Notes: generated by a model not told the origin, from the sequence alone. Positions 10,801 through 20,927 are shown, counted from the first letter of the stretch. The stretch is 64,000 nt of DNA from Rebecca billardiae RCC1528 (GCA_965240325.2 OZ251226.1:2418001-2482000); one strand, 5' to 3'. Made by a program: numbers and translations.

Positions 10801-12514
10801 ACATCTCCCACTTCGACGGCGACGAGGAGGACGTCGAGAAGGGCGAGCTCGAGGCGGCGCTCCGTGCGTACGCCGAGGCGGCGGCCGAGCCGGCCGCCAC
10901 GCCGCCGAGCAAGGCGCTCAGCGGTTACGTGAATCGGCTCGCGCGTGGGCGGCTCAACCCCAAGTCGCACCTGGGCGTGGCGGGCGCGCGCGCCGAGCTC
11001 GCCGCGGCCGAGTCCGCGCTGCGCGCCGGCCTGCGCAAGCGCGGCGCCGAGCGGGGCGAGCTGGACGAGGGCGCGCGCCGCTGCTGGCTGGACGCGCTCG
11101 GCGCGGCCGCCGGCGCATGCGATTTCGGCCCGCTCCTGCTCACGCTGGAGGAGATGGCGCGCGGCGCGCAGGCGATCGACGACCTGAGCGAGGAGGACGA
11201 GGCGGAGGGCGGCGAGCCCGGCGGCGCGGCGCCACCCGACGACGACCACCGCCGCTGGAAGCACGCGGGCCACGAGTTCCTCGGCAAGCGCGTGCGCCGC
11301 TTCTTCCAAGCCGACGCCGCGGCCGACGGCGGCGCGGGCGCGGACAGTGGCGCGGGCGCGGATGGCGGCGCGCAGGAGCCGTCGGACGGGCTGATCGACG
11401 GGTTCACGCCGGCGACGCCGGGGCTGGAGGACGAGGAGCCCGCGCTGTGGCACGTGACGCACGACGACGGCGACGAGGAGGAGGTGGAGGAGTGGGAGGC
11501 GGTCGAGGGGATGGCGGCGTTCGAAGCGGCCGTGAGAGAGCCTCGCGCAGACGCAGACGTGGCGGAGTCGCGCCGGATCGCGGAGGAGCGGGCGGCGAGG
11601 GCGCGCGAGGACGCGCTGGAGGCGGCGCGGCTGCGCACGCTGCCGAGGCTGTGGCCGTCGCGGGGCGCGCGCGAGCGGTAAGCCCGCCCGCATCCCCCCC
11701 GCGCGCGTCCCGCCCCCAGCCTCGTCCCTCCTCGCGTCGTGCGCGCGCGCGCGATGGCACACACGTCGCACGCGCGCGCGCGCCGCACCGTTGACGGAGC
11801 ACGCCCGCTCGGCCGGCCGCGGGCTGCGCGCTCCTCGGGCGCACGGCTGACGCGCCGGCCCCGGCGCGCGCGTGCCGCGCCGCGCGCAGCTGGCGCGCCG
11901 CCGCGTCGAGCGCGCGCACCCTCGCGCAGGTCTCCGTGTGCACGATGGCGCTGGTGGACCACTGCGCCGCGTTTGGCCTCTGCGCGCACTCGCCGGACCT
12001 GTGCAAGCTGGCGTGGGTCGCGTCGTTCACCCGTGAGCGCACTGCGCGCGCGCAAGACCCGCCGCGCGCGTGCCCGTCATGCGCGGCCGTGTGTGCGCCG
12101 CTCGCGGCTGCGCCCCCCGCTCGAGGGCGTGCGCACCGTGCGCACACGGCTCTCATGTCGCGCGCGAGGCGCCACGCGCTCCGTCGCCCGCGCCACGCAG
12201 CCGCCGCGGCTGGCTCGTCGGCGGCGCCCAGTGAGCCGACCAAGCCGACCAAGCGAGGCGCGCGCACGGCCGCCGAGCTGGCGGCCCGGCTCGCGTGCTG
12301 GCAGTGCTTGCCACCGTCGGAGGTGGATGCTCCCGAGCCCGGGGGAAGGCGCGGGCCCAAGGTGAGCCGCGAGGCCGCCCTGGCCGCACTGGCCAACGCC
12401 GAGGCGGAGCAGATGAGCCGGCTGGCCGAGCTGTGCGTGCCTGCGCCCTTCATGTTCATGCTCAGCAGCGCGCCCGGAGCCAACGGCGGCGCGGCGGCTG
12501 TGGCTCGACGCTGA
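7860..12514 (+). CDS. DDT/WHIM-type chromatin protein with two Tudor-like modules
   Basis: Exon 1 is 7860-8164; a 132-base intron (GTGCGCGC...GCGCAG) precedes exon 2 at 8297. The frame then reaches a TAA at 11681 (1229 residues). A donor GGTAAG at 11678 overlaps that stop, and a conservative-looking continuation is 11720-11738, 11930-12032 and 12201-12514, giving 1373 residues; this 3' part is tentative. Domains in the spliced protein: basic N-terminus; Glu/Arg-rich helix; DDT domain near 225-290 (LAVWDFLSSFKLALG); Gly-Arg repeat near 497-520; acidic patch; coiled coil; WHIM/D-TOX motif near 760-780 (HRRYWLFAADQGKLFVEE); two Tudor-like modules near 890-960 and 1080-1160, each ending ALWH(I/V)(S/T)H(F/D)DGDEE. 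Such proteins are accessory subunits of ISWI-type nucleosome remodellers in the nucleus, where DDT binds the ATPase and the Tudor-like modules may read histones. Family firm; C-terminal model unsure. Confidence 0.8.
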
Positions 12515-12643
12515 TGCGCGAAAAGGATGCTGATGCTGCAGGCGAAACACGCAAACACGAGTTACGACCAGGGCTGCGAGTTTGTGATCACGTGCGCGTG
12601 ATATTACGGGCACGGCGTGAGCCGCCGTGATCACGTCAGTCGT

Positions 12644-12716
12644 CACGTGATCTGTCACGAGACACGACTCACGTATACTCACGTGACGCCACGCCGGCCG
12701 TGGGCTTCGTCACGTG
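12644..12716. promoter_or_regulatory. Cluster of three CACGTG palindromes
   Basis: CACGTG occurs at 12644, 12680 and 12711, each inside a longer (G)TCACGTGA(C) palindrome. This is the core bound by bHLH and bZIP factors in many eukaryotes. There is no obvious gene start next to it, so function is uncertain. Confidence 0.25.
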
Positions 12717-12783
12717 ACGGTCCGGTAGTCGATATGGGCCAGACCCGGACTGGTTTCTTATTAGAGATCGTCGTCGATCGTTA

Positions 12784-12842
12784 ACTAGTATTAGTATTAG
12801 TATTAGTTATTAGTTATTAGTATTAGTCGCATTAGTATTATG
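12784..12842. repeat. TTAGTA simple repeat
   Basis: Degenerate array of TAGTAT/TAGTTAT units, low complexity and AT-rich. Confidence 0.75.
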
Positions 12843-12976
12843 ACCGCGTTCCGCGGTCCTTTTCCGTAGAACCAACGCAGTTCGGGGCCCGCGGCGCAGT
12901 GGTTGAGAATGAGACTGACGAGTCAGTCAGTCCGAGTCAGAAAGACAGTTCAGCCACTCTGAGAGGGAGAGTCAGA

Positions 12977-13259
12977 CCCGAGACCGAGTCTCGGACTCGG
13001 CGCGAGTATGCGGGCGCGCACGGCCAAGGGTGGCATGGGACACCAGCGGACGGGCCGCGCGGGGAAGCGGGGCGGCGCGCTCGCAGGGCGAGAGGCGCGG
13101 ACGGGCCGCGCCCGAGACCGAGTCTCGGACTCGGCGCGAGTATGCGGGCGCGCACGGCCAAGGGTGGCATGGGACACCAGCGGACGGGCCGCGCGGGGAA
13201 GCGGGGCGGCGCGCTCGCAGGGCGAGAGGCGCGGACGGGCCGCGCGGGGAAGCGGGGCG
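12977..13259. repeat. 134-bp direct tandem repeat, about two copies
   Basis: The unit starting CCCGAGACCGAGTCTCGG at 12977 recurs at 13111, exactly 134 bases on, followed by a partial third copy. Each unit carries a small palindrome (CCGAGA...TCTCGG) and a GGGAAGCGGGGCGG block. Confidence 0.85.
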
Positions 13260-13325
13260 GCGGCGCGCGCAGGGCGAGAGGGCGAGAGGCGCCGCGCGGC
13301 GCCGGGCCGGCGCGTGCGCGCGTGC

Positions 13326-13507
13326 GGGCGCACCTGCTTCAGCTTGCAAGGTGCTCGCGCTGCGCCATGCGCTCGACGAAGGGCCGCTGGTCGCGAGCCG
13401 GCGCGTGCGCGCGAGCGGGCGCACCTGCTTGAGGTACTCGCCCTGCGCCATGCGCTCGACGACGGGCCGCTGGTCGCTCAGCCGGCACGCCTCGTGCCGG
13501 CAGAGCG
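13326..13507 (-). repeat. 91-bp tandem repeat containing a duplicated exon-like piece
   Basis: Copies begin at 13326 and 13417. Read on the minus strand each encodes DQRP(F/V)VERMAQ(R/G)E(H/Y)L in a different frame, followed by CAGGTGCGCCCGC, which resembles an exon end with the usual local splice donor. A 91-base period is not a multiple of three, which fits exon plus intron duplication rather than peptide-repeat expansion. Confidence 0.6.
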
Positions 13508-14500
13508 AGAGCGCGCGCCACTGCAGACTGCTGGCCCGCCGGCCTGCCGGCTGCGCAGCCGCGCACCGAGACCGACCGAGCGGAGCTCGGGGCGGTGGAA
13601 CGAGGCGAGCGGCGCGTCGCGCCTGCCGCCGCGCGTGCGCGCCTGCTCCACCGCGCCGCCGTGCTCGCCCGCCGCCTCCTCCGCCGCGTCGGCCTCGAAG
13701 ACGGCGGCTGCCAGCGGCAGGCTGAGCTGCGCGCGGCTCACTCACACTGTCTGTGAGTCCTCACGCTGCTGCCGGACCTCCGCGCCGCCGTCGACCGAGT
13801 TGAGGAGGAGCTCGCGCTCGGCGTCGAGGCGCGAGCTCGCGTGCTCGAGCTCGCCCTTCAGCCGCGCGAGCTCCGGGCGCATCCGGCTCATCAGCTCTGC
13901 CGCGCCGCTCGCTCGGCGGCGGCGGGCGGCGCGCTCTGCTCCGGTCGGCGAGCGACGAGCTCGCGTGCTCCGGACTCGGCTCGCCCTTGCGCGCTGCTCC
14001 TCGAGTGACGAACGCGCCCGCGGGCAGGTTGTTGCCCGTCGCCCCCGCCGCGATCTCGCCGCCCCCGCCGCGATCTCGTCGCCCGCCGCCTCCTCCGCCG
14101 CGTCGGCCTCGAAGACGGCGCGGCTGCCAGCGGCAGGCTGAGCTGCGCGCGGCTCACTCACACTGTCTGTGAGTCCTCACGCTGCTGCCGGACCTCCGCG
14201 CCGCCGTCGACTGAGTTGAGGAGGAGCTCGGGCTCGGCGTCGAGGCGCGAGCTCGCGTGCTCGAGCTCGCCCTTCAGCCGCGCGAGCTCCGGGCGCATCC
14301 GGCTCATCAGCTCTGCCGCGCCGCTCGCTCGGCGGCGGCGGGCGGCGCGCTCTGCTCCGGTCGGCGAGCGACGAGCTCGCGTGCTCCGGACTCGGCTCGC
14401 CCTTGCGCGCTGCTCCTCGAGTGACGAACGCGCCCGCGGGCAGGTTGTTGCCCGTCGCCCCCGCCGCGATCTCGCCGCCCCCGCCGCGATCTCGTCGCGC
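13330..14500 (-). pseudogene. Fragmented, tandemly duplicated coiled-coil gene
   Basis: Minus-strand reading gives pieces such as MRPELARLKGELEHASSR, LDAERELLLNSVDGG and, lower down, DQRPVVERMAQGEYLKQ. These have helical, coiled-coil-like composition, but no single start-to-stop model joins them, and copies differ by frameshifting insertions (for example two bases at about 14120 against 13705). I do not recognise the parent gene. It may be a decayed gene, or a real one with duplicated exons whose model I cannot resolve. Confidence 0.35.
13687..14498. repeat. 416-bp tandem duplication
   Basis: The stretch containing CTCACACTGTCTGTGAG at 13741 recurs at 14157, 416 bases later, with near-identical flanks. 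The second copy diverges from the first after about 14498. Confidence 0.85.
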
Positions 14501-15078
14501 ATGTGTCCGTGGCGCGCGCCTGCGAGGTGACAGGCGGGCCGCGAGCTCAGCCTCGGGGAGAGCGGAGCGAGGAGAGGGCGAGACGCGCGGCCTGCGAGGC
14601 GACAGGCGCGCTCGGGGAGAGCATTTTACTATTCACATTTAAAAGTGATCAAGTTTCCCGAGCCCGTGCCTTGCCGTTTAATTATCGGTTGGCGGTTGGC
14701 GGCAATCTCATACTTAAAATCGCGCTCGTAACGAACCGTTACACTAATGTCACGTCCAGCTGACGTCCAGATCGCACTTTACTTAAGGGAATCAGCTGGG
14801 CGCGCTTATTTTCGGCCTAATAGACCTCTCTATGCGATCTCAAAAACTCGAAACTCGGTCTCCGCCAGCCCTAAAAATCGCCCCCGTCCCTTTTTTCTTG
14901 ATCAAAGATCTTTTTGAAACGTGGTTCGGTCCCGCTGGTGCGGGCTCCACGCTGCGCGCTCCGCCCTGCACCGCGGGCCATTATAATAATAGTGTATTAA
15001 ATAATATTTATACTTATTATCTGTAGAGAGAGAGCCATCGGTCTCGGAGATAACTACGGAGAGAGAGCGCGCTATCTG

Positions 15079-15079
<1 letters not shown>

Positions 15080-15161
<82 letters not shown>
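15080..15161. repeat. (CT)41 microsatellite
   Basis: An uninterrupted run of about 41 CT dinucleotides, flanked by GAGAGAGC blocks on its left that could pair with it. Confidence 0.97.
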
Positions 15162-15163
<2 letters not shown>

Positions 15164-15617
15164 AATGCGCAATGTTTCCATATTTATATTAATATCTATA
15201 TATGCAATATGCAATGTTTCCATATATTGGCTCTAAAGATATGCCTAAATGGGGCAAAACCAATTTGCGGGCCCGGGGCCGTAGGCCCGCCCCTTGCCTT
15301 TGCGTCCTTGCTCGGCTTGTACTGCCCGGCATAAATAGATTCATCATCATTAAAAGAAAATAATGACACGTGATGGCATCATCGTCAAGTTTTTCAGTTG
15401 AACAAACTCCTGCGTCGCCGTCCTCTGACAGACTGGCTGATGATGCTCCGGGACCCCTGGGGCTGGGCCTGGCTGGCGGCCTCCCAACTCGTGATCGTCA
15501 TTCGTCTACCGGACTTGTCGTAAGCTACCCTGCTATCATAACGCAAAATTAAAATATAGGGCTACGCTATGGTACGTTCAATTAACGTATTGTGCGTACG
15601 CGAGAAAATAGAAATCA

Positions 15618-15652
15618 TACAGTTTACTAAGAATGAGAGATGCACATAATCA
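15618..15652 (-). repeat. SINE-related 3' fragment, second subfamily
   Basis: TACAGTTTACTAAGAATGAG and the following bases match a copy at 48209 (CAGTTTAGTAAGAATAAGAG). On the minus strand both end ...AGTAAACTGTA, close to the tail of the main repeat at 15801, 35641 and 47958. Confidence 0.55.
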
Positions 15653-15800
15653 TGCTGTTGGCATGGCATAGTGCATACCCCCGCCCCCTCTGGAGGCGGG
15701 CTGTCCACAGTGGTAAGTGGTATCAGGGCACTAGGTGTCTCGGTCAATCTGATACTCCCCCCCTCCCCCGACTCCTCTACCGTATTGGCAATAAATACTA

Positions 15801-15896
15801 CAGTTTATTTGTTTTAACGTGCGTAAGGCTCACGGTGGCAGGTTGCCGCGCCATCCTTCATCGCACGCTCTCCGAGAGAGACCTGGAAACTGGTTT
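15801..15896 (-). repeat. Dispersed SINE-like repeat, 5'-truncated copy
   Basis: From CAGTTTATTTGTTTTAACG to GGAAACTGGTTT this 96-base stretch is almost identical to 35641-35737 and partly to 47958-48041. It lacks the tRNA-like head present at 35733-35785, as expected for a truncated retrotransposed copy. Confidence 0.8.
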
Positions 15897-16264
15897 AGTA
15901 GGACATTGTAACGTCGTGGCGTGCAACGGCCATTCGTCAAGAGTCAATAAATTCCCCTTTATAACGGGCTCCGGGTGATCAGACTGGCGGCCGAAGCCTC
16001 CAGCCCTACCCTGGCCAGCCCCAGTAGCTGTAGATAGTATAGTATATCTACTCGGCTCGCAGTTACAAAACCGTGCGTACAATCATTAAAGATCAGAGCT
16101 TCGGGTGATGACGAGTTGACGACCGGCGCGGGCGCCGGTCGGCGCGCGTTTTATTAGGCAGGCGCTCAAGTTACAAATAGACGAAATAGTGATTGTAGTC
16201 CAAAATAATAGTCAATTAAGTCCATCACCCCGTCACCCGCGGGCGTGGCCGTGGCCCGTGCAAC

Positions 16265-17203
16265 ATGCTGTCGCGCGTGCAGGCCGTGTTGTTGGCAGGC
16301 GCGCTTCTCGCCGAGTCGTGCAGCGCCTCTCTTCCGAGCTGTTCCGGGTCGGTCGATAACGCTGAGCCGGATATCGATTGCAACAATGCCCCGTCGATCT
16401 CCATCACGAACGAGATGGTCGACTCTACACTGTCCACCAGCTCCCTCGCCGGGTTGAACGCGTACGGCAACGCCATCTTGAAGTTCGCAAACAATCGTGC
16501 TGAAGCGGTGGTGCTCACGCTCAACACGAGAGTTGCAGGCGACCCTGGTGAGTGCTGCATGCAGTACGCCGACGCCAGCACGCCGACGCTCGCTCCCATC
16601 CCCGTGCACATCACCGTGCGGCGTGCAGCCACCTGCCCTCGCACATGGCTCGCGTCGCCGTGCTGACGCTGCAGCGCCCCGTACGTGCCCTGCGCAGCGG
16701 ATTGCGCCATGGAGGTCATCAACGTCTTCCGGGACGCCGCACCAGGCTGCGACAATGATGATGTGATGACTGCGGAGGATCCTGACCTGAATCCGGCAGA
16801 CGAATGCCTGCCCACGCCACTGCGCAGGCGCCTTTTCAATACGCCGACAGCGTATGCCGACTCCGCAGTGATCGAGAATGTGCAGCCAGGCGAGCTTCTC
16901 TGGATCGTCGTCGACATGGAGGAGAACTACGGTGGCTGCGGTCTGATGACTACGCCATACACGTATGCAACACGCACACTCAACCTGTGCTGCTCTGCAA
17001 GCACCTTGGCAGCTGGCAACGAGTGCGATCCCGACTTTGGCACCTCGGGGCAACAGTGCGTGGAGGGTTGGACCGCGGCTTCCCCGCCGCCGCCTTCCCC
17101 GCCGCCGGCTCCCCCGCCTGCTACGTGGTCTTTCTGCAGGCCGTCTTCTTTGTGCGGCGTGTACTTCTCTGTGCGTCATCATGCTGCAGTGCGCCCGTCC
17201 TAG
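16265..17203 (+). CDS. Secreted cysteine- and proline-rich protein
   Basis: Starts at 16265 with a signal peptide (MLSRVQAVLLAGALLAESCSA). A canonical donor GTGAGT at 16548 and acceptor GCGCAG ending at 16697 join exons 16265-16547 and 16698-17203 in frame, giving 262 residues. Reading through the intron instead meets a stop after about 40 residues. The mature part has scattered Cys (DIDCNN, GCDN, GGCG, LCCSAS, NECDPDFG) and a tail with SPPPPSPPPAPPP, the hydroxyproline-type motif of algal cell-wall and pherophorin-like proteins. I do not recognise a catalytic domain. Likely extracellular, in scales, wall or mucilage. The last 30 residues (after the Pro run) look less protein-like, so the 3' end may involve another intron. 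Confidence 0.65.
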
Positions 17204-18268
17204 TACACGGTTACTACCCCAGCATCTCATCCGCGCCCAGCCAGCGCGTTGTGCCATGACTGATAACAACCGCGCTTCCTTGGGTGCTGTGGCGTGTGCT
17301 GCGCCTGCCGCCGCTGCGCAGATCATAGCCCACATACTACGTCGTCTTCGGCTCTGGCTCTCGCAGGTGTGGTAATTGATGCACGGCGGACTGATGAGTG
17401 ACAATGCCAATGGCTGTGAGTGGATGACGCAGTGTGAGAGTGGCTGGCCGAACGACTTCTCATTATTCGACGACCGTGCCGCGCCGCGCAAACGGCATAA
17501 AGCGCGACTGCTGACTTCATTTGCGCGCGCTATCGACGTTACTCACTGTTGCTCATATCGGAGACGACAAACTGCTACAGTATTTACACTGCTGGTAACC
17601 GTATGACTGCCTACTATGACAGTATGGCACAGCCCGATATTCAGCGGCGTACGTACTTACTAGTAGTTACTAGTTACTAGTTACTACGTCTAATGAGTAG
17701 CGCAGTAATACGCTATACGTACTGTACTGTCGTCTATACAGTATACGTATTGCCCCATGACACGATTTGTGCACCGTCGGACATTCCGAGGCTGCTGTGA
17801 GATTCACGCCATCTGCTTGGGAATCGTCGACGGTTACGGGTAAGTAGTTTTGATATATTAATTTATTCCGATATCGAACACACACACACACACATATATA
17901 TATATATTAATATACTTATCGTCTCTGACTCAGCATCGGCGGCGAGCCGCGCTCGAATTGGTTTAAGAACAGTGTGCCATAATTGGAGGTGTGGCTGATG
18001 ATCCGCATATCTGTCAGCAACGCGGTACTAATGTCGTCCAAGGCTACTGCTAAATAAAGGGACCGTCGCCTGGGATGGTCTAGCAGGCCAGCTATTGATG
18101 TAGACGATGATCATCAGTGGCGGCGATCCCGCCGAAGTTCCTTGATGTCGTCAAGATGCAACGCTCCAGTGACCGGACTGGGGGGGGGGGGGGGGCGAAG
18201 GCGAAGCCGGAGCCGATTCGTTGCCAGGCGAATTCAATAGCTTAGCTTACTGCTTTAATAAAATACTT
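17204..18268. other. Intergenic, repeat-bearing
   Basis: No gene. TAGTTACTAG repeats near 17660-17690, a short CA/TA run near 17880-17910, and the solo foldback arm with a 16-G run. Confidence 0.5.
17972..18215 (+). repeat. Solo arm of foldback repeat, ending in G16
   Basis: From ATTGGAGGTGTGGCTGATGAT to the G16 run (18180-18195) and GAAGCCGGAGCC, this matches the reverse complement of 35930-36115 with scattered differences. The 36262-36443 stretch is a more diverged direct copy. So the same module occurs once alone here and twice face to face at 36 kb. Confidence 0.75.
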
Positions 18269-19228
18269 TCAACCTTCCGGTGCCAGAGTCCCAAGCAGGC
18301 TCGGGTGGAGGTACTTGTCAAACCACGCCTCGGCCAGCTTGAACGCGGCGTCGCCGTCGCGCAACGAAGCCTCCGAAGGCGCGTCGTGCGCAAACCCGTG
18401 CGGCTGCCCCTCGAAGCTGCGCACAAAGTAGCGCTGACGCGCGCATTCGTTGAGAGCGAGGGCGTCCTGCAGCGCGCGCGCGTCCGCTGGGCACGCCCCG
18501 GGGATCGTGTCGTCCCCCGCGAAGACGGCGAGAAGCGGCGTCGCGAGCGTGCGCCCGATCGTCCCTGCGTCGTACCGCGTCGGATAGAAGACGGCGGCGG
18601 CGTGCGCGTCGACGAAGCCGCCGGCGAGCAGTTCAAGCGCGCGGCCGCCGCCATGGCAGAAGCCGAGCAGCCCCAGCAGCTCGACGCCGTGCGCCGAGTT
18701 GAGGTACGCCGCCGCGCCCATCACGTCGGCCGCGATGCGCGGCAGCGGGTACCGATCGCGCCAGCGTTCGTACGCCACCCCCGACGGCGCCTCGCCCCGC
18801 GGCCAGGCGGAGCCCGCGAAGAGGTCGGGCAGCAGGACGTGCGCCTCGCACGACGCGGCGATGCGCTCGGCGGCGGCGCGGGTCTCCTCGGATTGCCAGC
18901 CGTAGATGTCGCCAAGGATGACGATGCCCTTGTTCGACTCGCCCATCGCCGCCCGATGCGCTGCGAGGTACCCGCGCACCGGCCGCCCGTCGGTGGCCGG
19001 GAAGACGAGCTCCTCCGTGTGCAGTGGCGCCGGCTGGTAGGCCGGGTCGTCGTCTGGCCAATCGCCATCTGCCTCGGCCTCGGCCTCAGCGCCCGTGCGC
19101 CCTGGGAGCTTGGGCGCGGGCTGGCGCGCGCTGGGAGCCCCGCGCTGCGACGGACCTGGCCGCGCTGGCCGCTCTATCGCCCCGTGCTGCAAGAGGAGGA
19201 GCCCGCACAGCGCAGCGGCGGCAGCCAT
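18269..19228 (-). CDS. Dienelactone-hydrolase-family alpha/beta hydrolase
   Basis: 319 residues, intronless; start at 19228 gives a hydrophobic N-terminus (MAAAAALCGLLLLQHGA), probably a signal or plastid leader, then a low-complexity linker. From about residue 75 it follows the dienelactone hydrolase fold: GRPVRGYLAAH, GIVILGDIYG, then LLGFCHGGGRA with the nucleophile Cys191 in place of the Ser of ordinary hydrolases, Asp in FAGDDTIPG and His in GQPHGFAHD, a complete Cys-Asp-His triad. In bacteria these enzymes open dienelactones from chloroaromatic breakdown; eukaryotic relatives such as CMBL hydrolyse assorted lactones and esters, so the substrate is unknown. It shares a 103-bp region head to head with the RlmN-type gene. 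Confidence 0.88.
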   Translation of the reverse strand: MAAAAALCGLLLLQHGAIERPARPGPSQRGAPSARQPAPKLPGRTGAEAEAEADGDWPDDDPAYQPAPLHTEELVFPATDGRPVRGYLAAHRAAMGESNKGIVILGDIYGWQSEETRAAAERIAASCEAHVLLPDLFAGSAWPRGEAPSGVAYERWRDRYPLPRIAADVMGAAAYLNSAHGVELLGLLGFCHGGGRALELLAGGFVDAHAAAVFYPTRYDAGTIGRTLATPLLAVFAGDDTIPGACPADARALQDALALNECARQRYFVRSFEGQPHGFAHDAPSEASLRDGDAAFKLAEAWFDKYLHPSLLGTLAPEG

Positions 19229-19331
19229 CGTTGACCCCACCGCTACTGTAGGCAGAGCGTGCGCGGGTCGACGGCGAACGTGATCGCTTTCGGCCTGCAG
19301 GGGTGACGGAAGCACTGCACGATCGTCATTG
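19229..19331. promoter_or_regulatory. Putative bidirectional promoter (hydrolase / RlmN-type)
   Basis: Only 103 bases separate the two divergent start codons, so both genes must share core promoter DNA. No TATA box is visible. Confidence 0.5.
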
Positions 19332-20927
19332 ATGTGCACGACTGGCCTGCTGCTCGCGCTCGTCGCCGGCGCGCACATCCCGAGCCCTACAGCGTGGGCG
19401 GGCAGCCGCGCGCACGCTCGTGCAGTGCGCTCCCCGCGCCCGAGCGCTTTGCGAGCGACCGCCGTGGACGCTGAGGGCACCGCGCTGCTCGACGAGATAG
19501 CGGCGGCGGGTGATGCGGCAGTCAAAGTCGTCGTGGCAGACCTCGCCGCGCCGGTCCCCCTCCCCGAGTACCTGGTGACCGAGCTGAGTGAGCACTTCCC
19601 AACCATGTCCACCGCGCGCAAGCTCGTGCGCAAGGGCATCGTGCTGCTCAACGGCGAGCGCTCACGGTGCGAGCTGAGCGTGAGAAGTGGCGACCAGCTC
19701 GTGGTGCTCCCGCGCCATTCGCACTACGAGGCCCCGGCTCGCGCGCGGCGCCGGGAGCACGCGTGGTGGGAGTCGGAGGACCCCATCCCGCCCTCCGCCC
19801 AGCTGCTGTCCAGCACGCGCGCCGAGCTCGCCGACGTGCTCTGCGGCTCCGGCCGCGCGTCCACTGTCTGGGACTGCTTGCGGCGCGGCGAGGACCCGAG
19901 CACGTCCGCACACGTGACGGAGCGGACGAAGAGCATCCTCGCGCTCGCGCGGCTCTCGGTCTCGGAGATTGGCACCGTCTCGCACCGCACGGTCACCCGC
20001 GACGGCACCGCCAAGCTGCTCCTCCGCCTCGCCGACGGGCTGGAGGTCGAGACGGTGCTGATCCCGTGGCCCGAGCGCGGCCGTACAACCATCTGCGTGA
20101 GCTCGCAGGTCGGCTGCGCGCAGGCGTGCTCGTTCTGCGCGACGGGGCGGATGGGGCGGCTGCGCTCGCTCTCGGCGGACGAGATCCTCGTGCAGGCCTT
20201 CCACGGCCGGCAGACCGCGCGCGAGCTCGGCATGCCGCCGCTCGAGGGCGTCGTCTTCATGGGGATGGGCGAGGCTGCGGACAACGCCGACGAGGTGGTC
20301 ACGGCCGCCAGGGCGCTCGGCGACGACCTGCGCTTCCGGTTCTCGCGCTCGCGGATCACGATCTCGACGATCGCGCCGACGCCGCAGGCGTTCGCCGACC
20401 TCGCGCGCTCGGGCTGCGTGCTCGCCTGGTCGGTGCACGCCGCGGACGACGCGCTGCGCAAGCAGCTCGTGCCGACGACGCGGCACTCGATGGCGGAGCT
20501 GCGCGACGGCCTGAGCGCGGCGCTGCTCTCGCTGCCCAAGAACGCGCGGCAGGTGATGATCGAGGTGGTGCTGATCGAGGGCGTGAACGACGAGCCGCAC
20601 CACGCCGCGCAGCTCCTCGAGTTCCTCGAGCCGCTCCGCTCGGCCTCGCGACACCCCAAGGTGATGGTCGACCTGATCCCGTACAACGCCGTCGACCACG
20701 CGCGCCACTACCGCAAGCCGTCGTTTGAGCGCGTGACCGCCTTCCAGCGCGTGCTGATCGACGGCGGCATGTTCACCTTCGTCCGCACGACGCGCGGGGA
20801 CGATGGCGATGCCGCGTGCGGCCAGCTGGCCACGCGTCGCGCGAAGCACCCGGCTGCGGAGGCGCAGGGCGTGCCATCAGCGCATGTCGCTGCTGAGGGC
20901 GCAGCAGCGCCCGGCGGCGGCGCTTGA
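19332..20927 (+). CDS. RlmN-type radical-SAM RNA methyltransferase with S4 domain and leader
   Basis: 531 residues, intronless; ATG at 19332. Residues 1-40 form a hydrophobic signal plus Arg/Ser-rich leader suggesting plastid import. An S4 RNA-binding segment lies near 93-125 (RKLVRKGIVLLNGERSR). The catalytic part carries C262-x3-C266-x2-C269 (CAQACSFC, iron-sulfur cluster and SAM), GGE-region equivalent FMGMGEA, and near the C-terminus RTTRGDDGDAACGQL with C496, the partner of the second catalytic cysteine. RlmN methylates C2 of an adenosine in 23S rRNA and in some tRNAs. Bacterial RlmN has no S4 domain, so this is a fusion; the S4 domain probably helps dock on rRNA. The tail after residue 500 is Ala-rich filler. 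Product is expected to act on plastid rRNA or tRNA. Confidence 0.9.
   Translation: MCTTGLLLALVAGAHIPSPTAWAGSRAHARAVRSPRPSALRATAVDAEGTALLDEIAAAGDAAVKVVVADLAAPVPLPEYLVTELSEHFPTMSTARKLVRKGIVLLNGERSRCELSVRSGDQLVVLPRHSHYEAPARARRREHAWWESEDPIPPSAQLLSSTRAELADVLCGSGRASTVWDCLRRGEDPSTSAHVTERTKSILALARLSVSEIGTVSHRTVTRDGTAKLLLRLADGLEVETVLIPWPERGRTTICVSSQVGCAQACSFCATGRMGRLRSLSADEILVQAFHGRQTARELGMPPLEGVVFMGMGEAADNADEVVTAARALGDDLRFRFSRSRITISTIAPTPQAFADLARSGCVLAWSVHAADDALRKQLVPTTRHSMAELRDGLSAALLSLPKNARQVMIEVVLIEGVNDEPHHAAQLLEFLEPLRSASRHPKVMVDLIPYNAVDHARHYRKPSFERVTAFQRVLIDGGMFTFVRTTRGDDGDAACGQLATRRAKHPAAEAQGVPSAHVAAEGAAAPGGGA

Larger units (their letters stand above)
12515..12976. other. Intergenic, palindrome- and TTAGTA-rich
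   Basis: No gene. Contains three CACGTG hexamers in 73 bases and an AT-rich array of TTAGTA units, then a GAGTCAGTC-rich stretch leading into the 134-bp tandem repeat. Confidence 0.5.
14501..16264. other. AT-rich intergenic with microsatellite and repeat fragments
   Basis: No gene. It holds two direct copies of GCCTGCGAGG(T/C)GACAGGC (near 14519 and 14589), the CT microsatellite, and two SINE-related fragments at 15618 and 15801. Confidence 0.5.

Noticed and set aside
11679-11681. Firm end of the DDT-domain protein at this TAA
   Set aside because: The stop overlaps a GGTAAG donor and in-frame protein-like exons follow at 11930-12032 and 12201-12514, so I did not treat it as certain.
16548-16697. 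Reading the secreted protein straight through without an intron
   Set aside because: The frame hits a TGA near 16664, and a canonical GTGAGT donor with a GCGCAG acceptor restores it.
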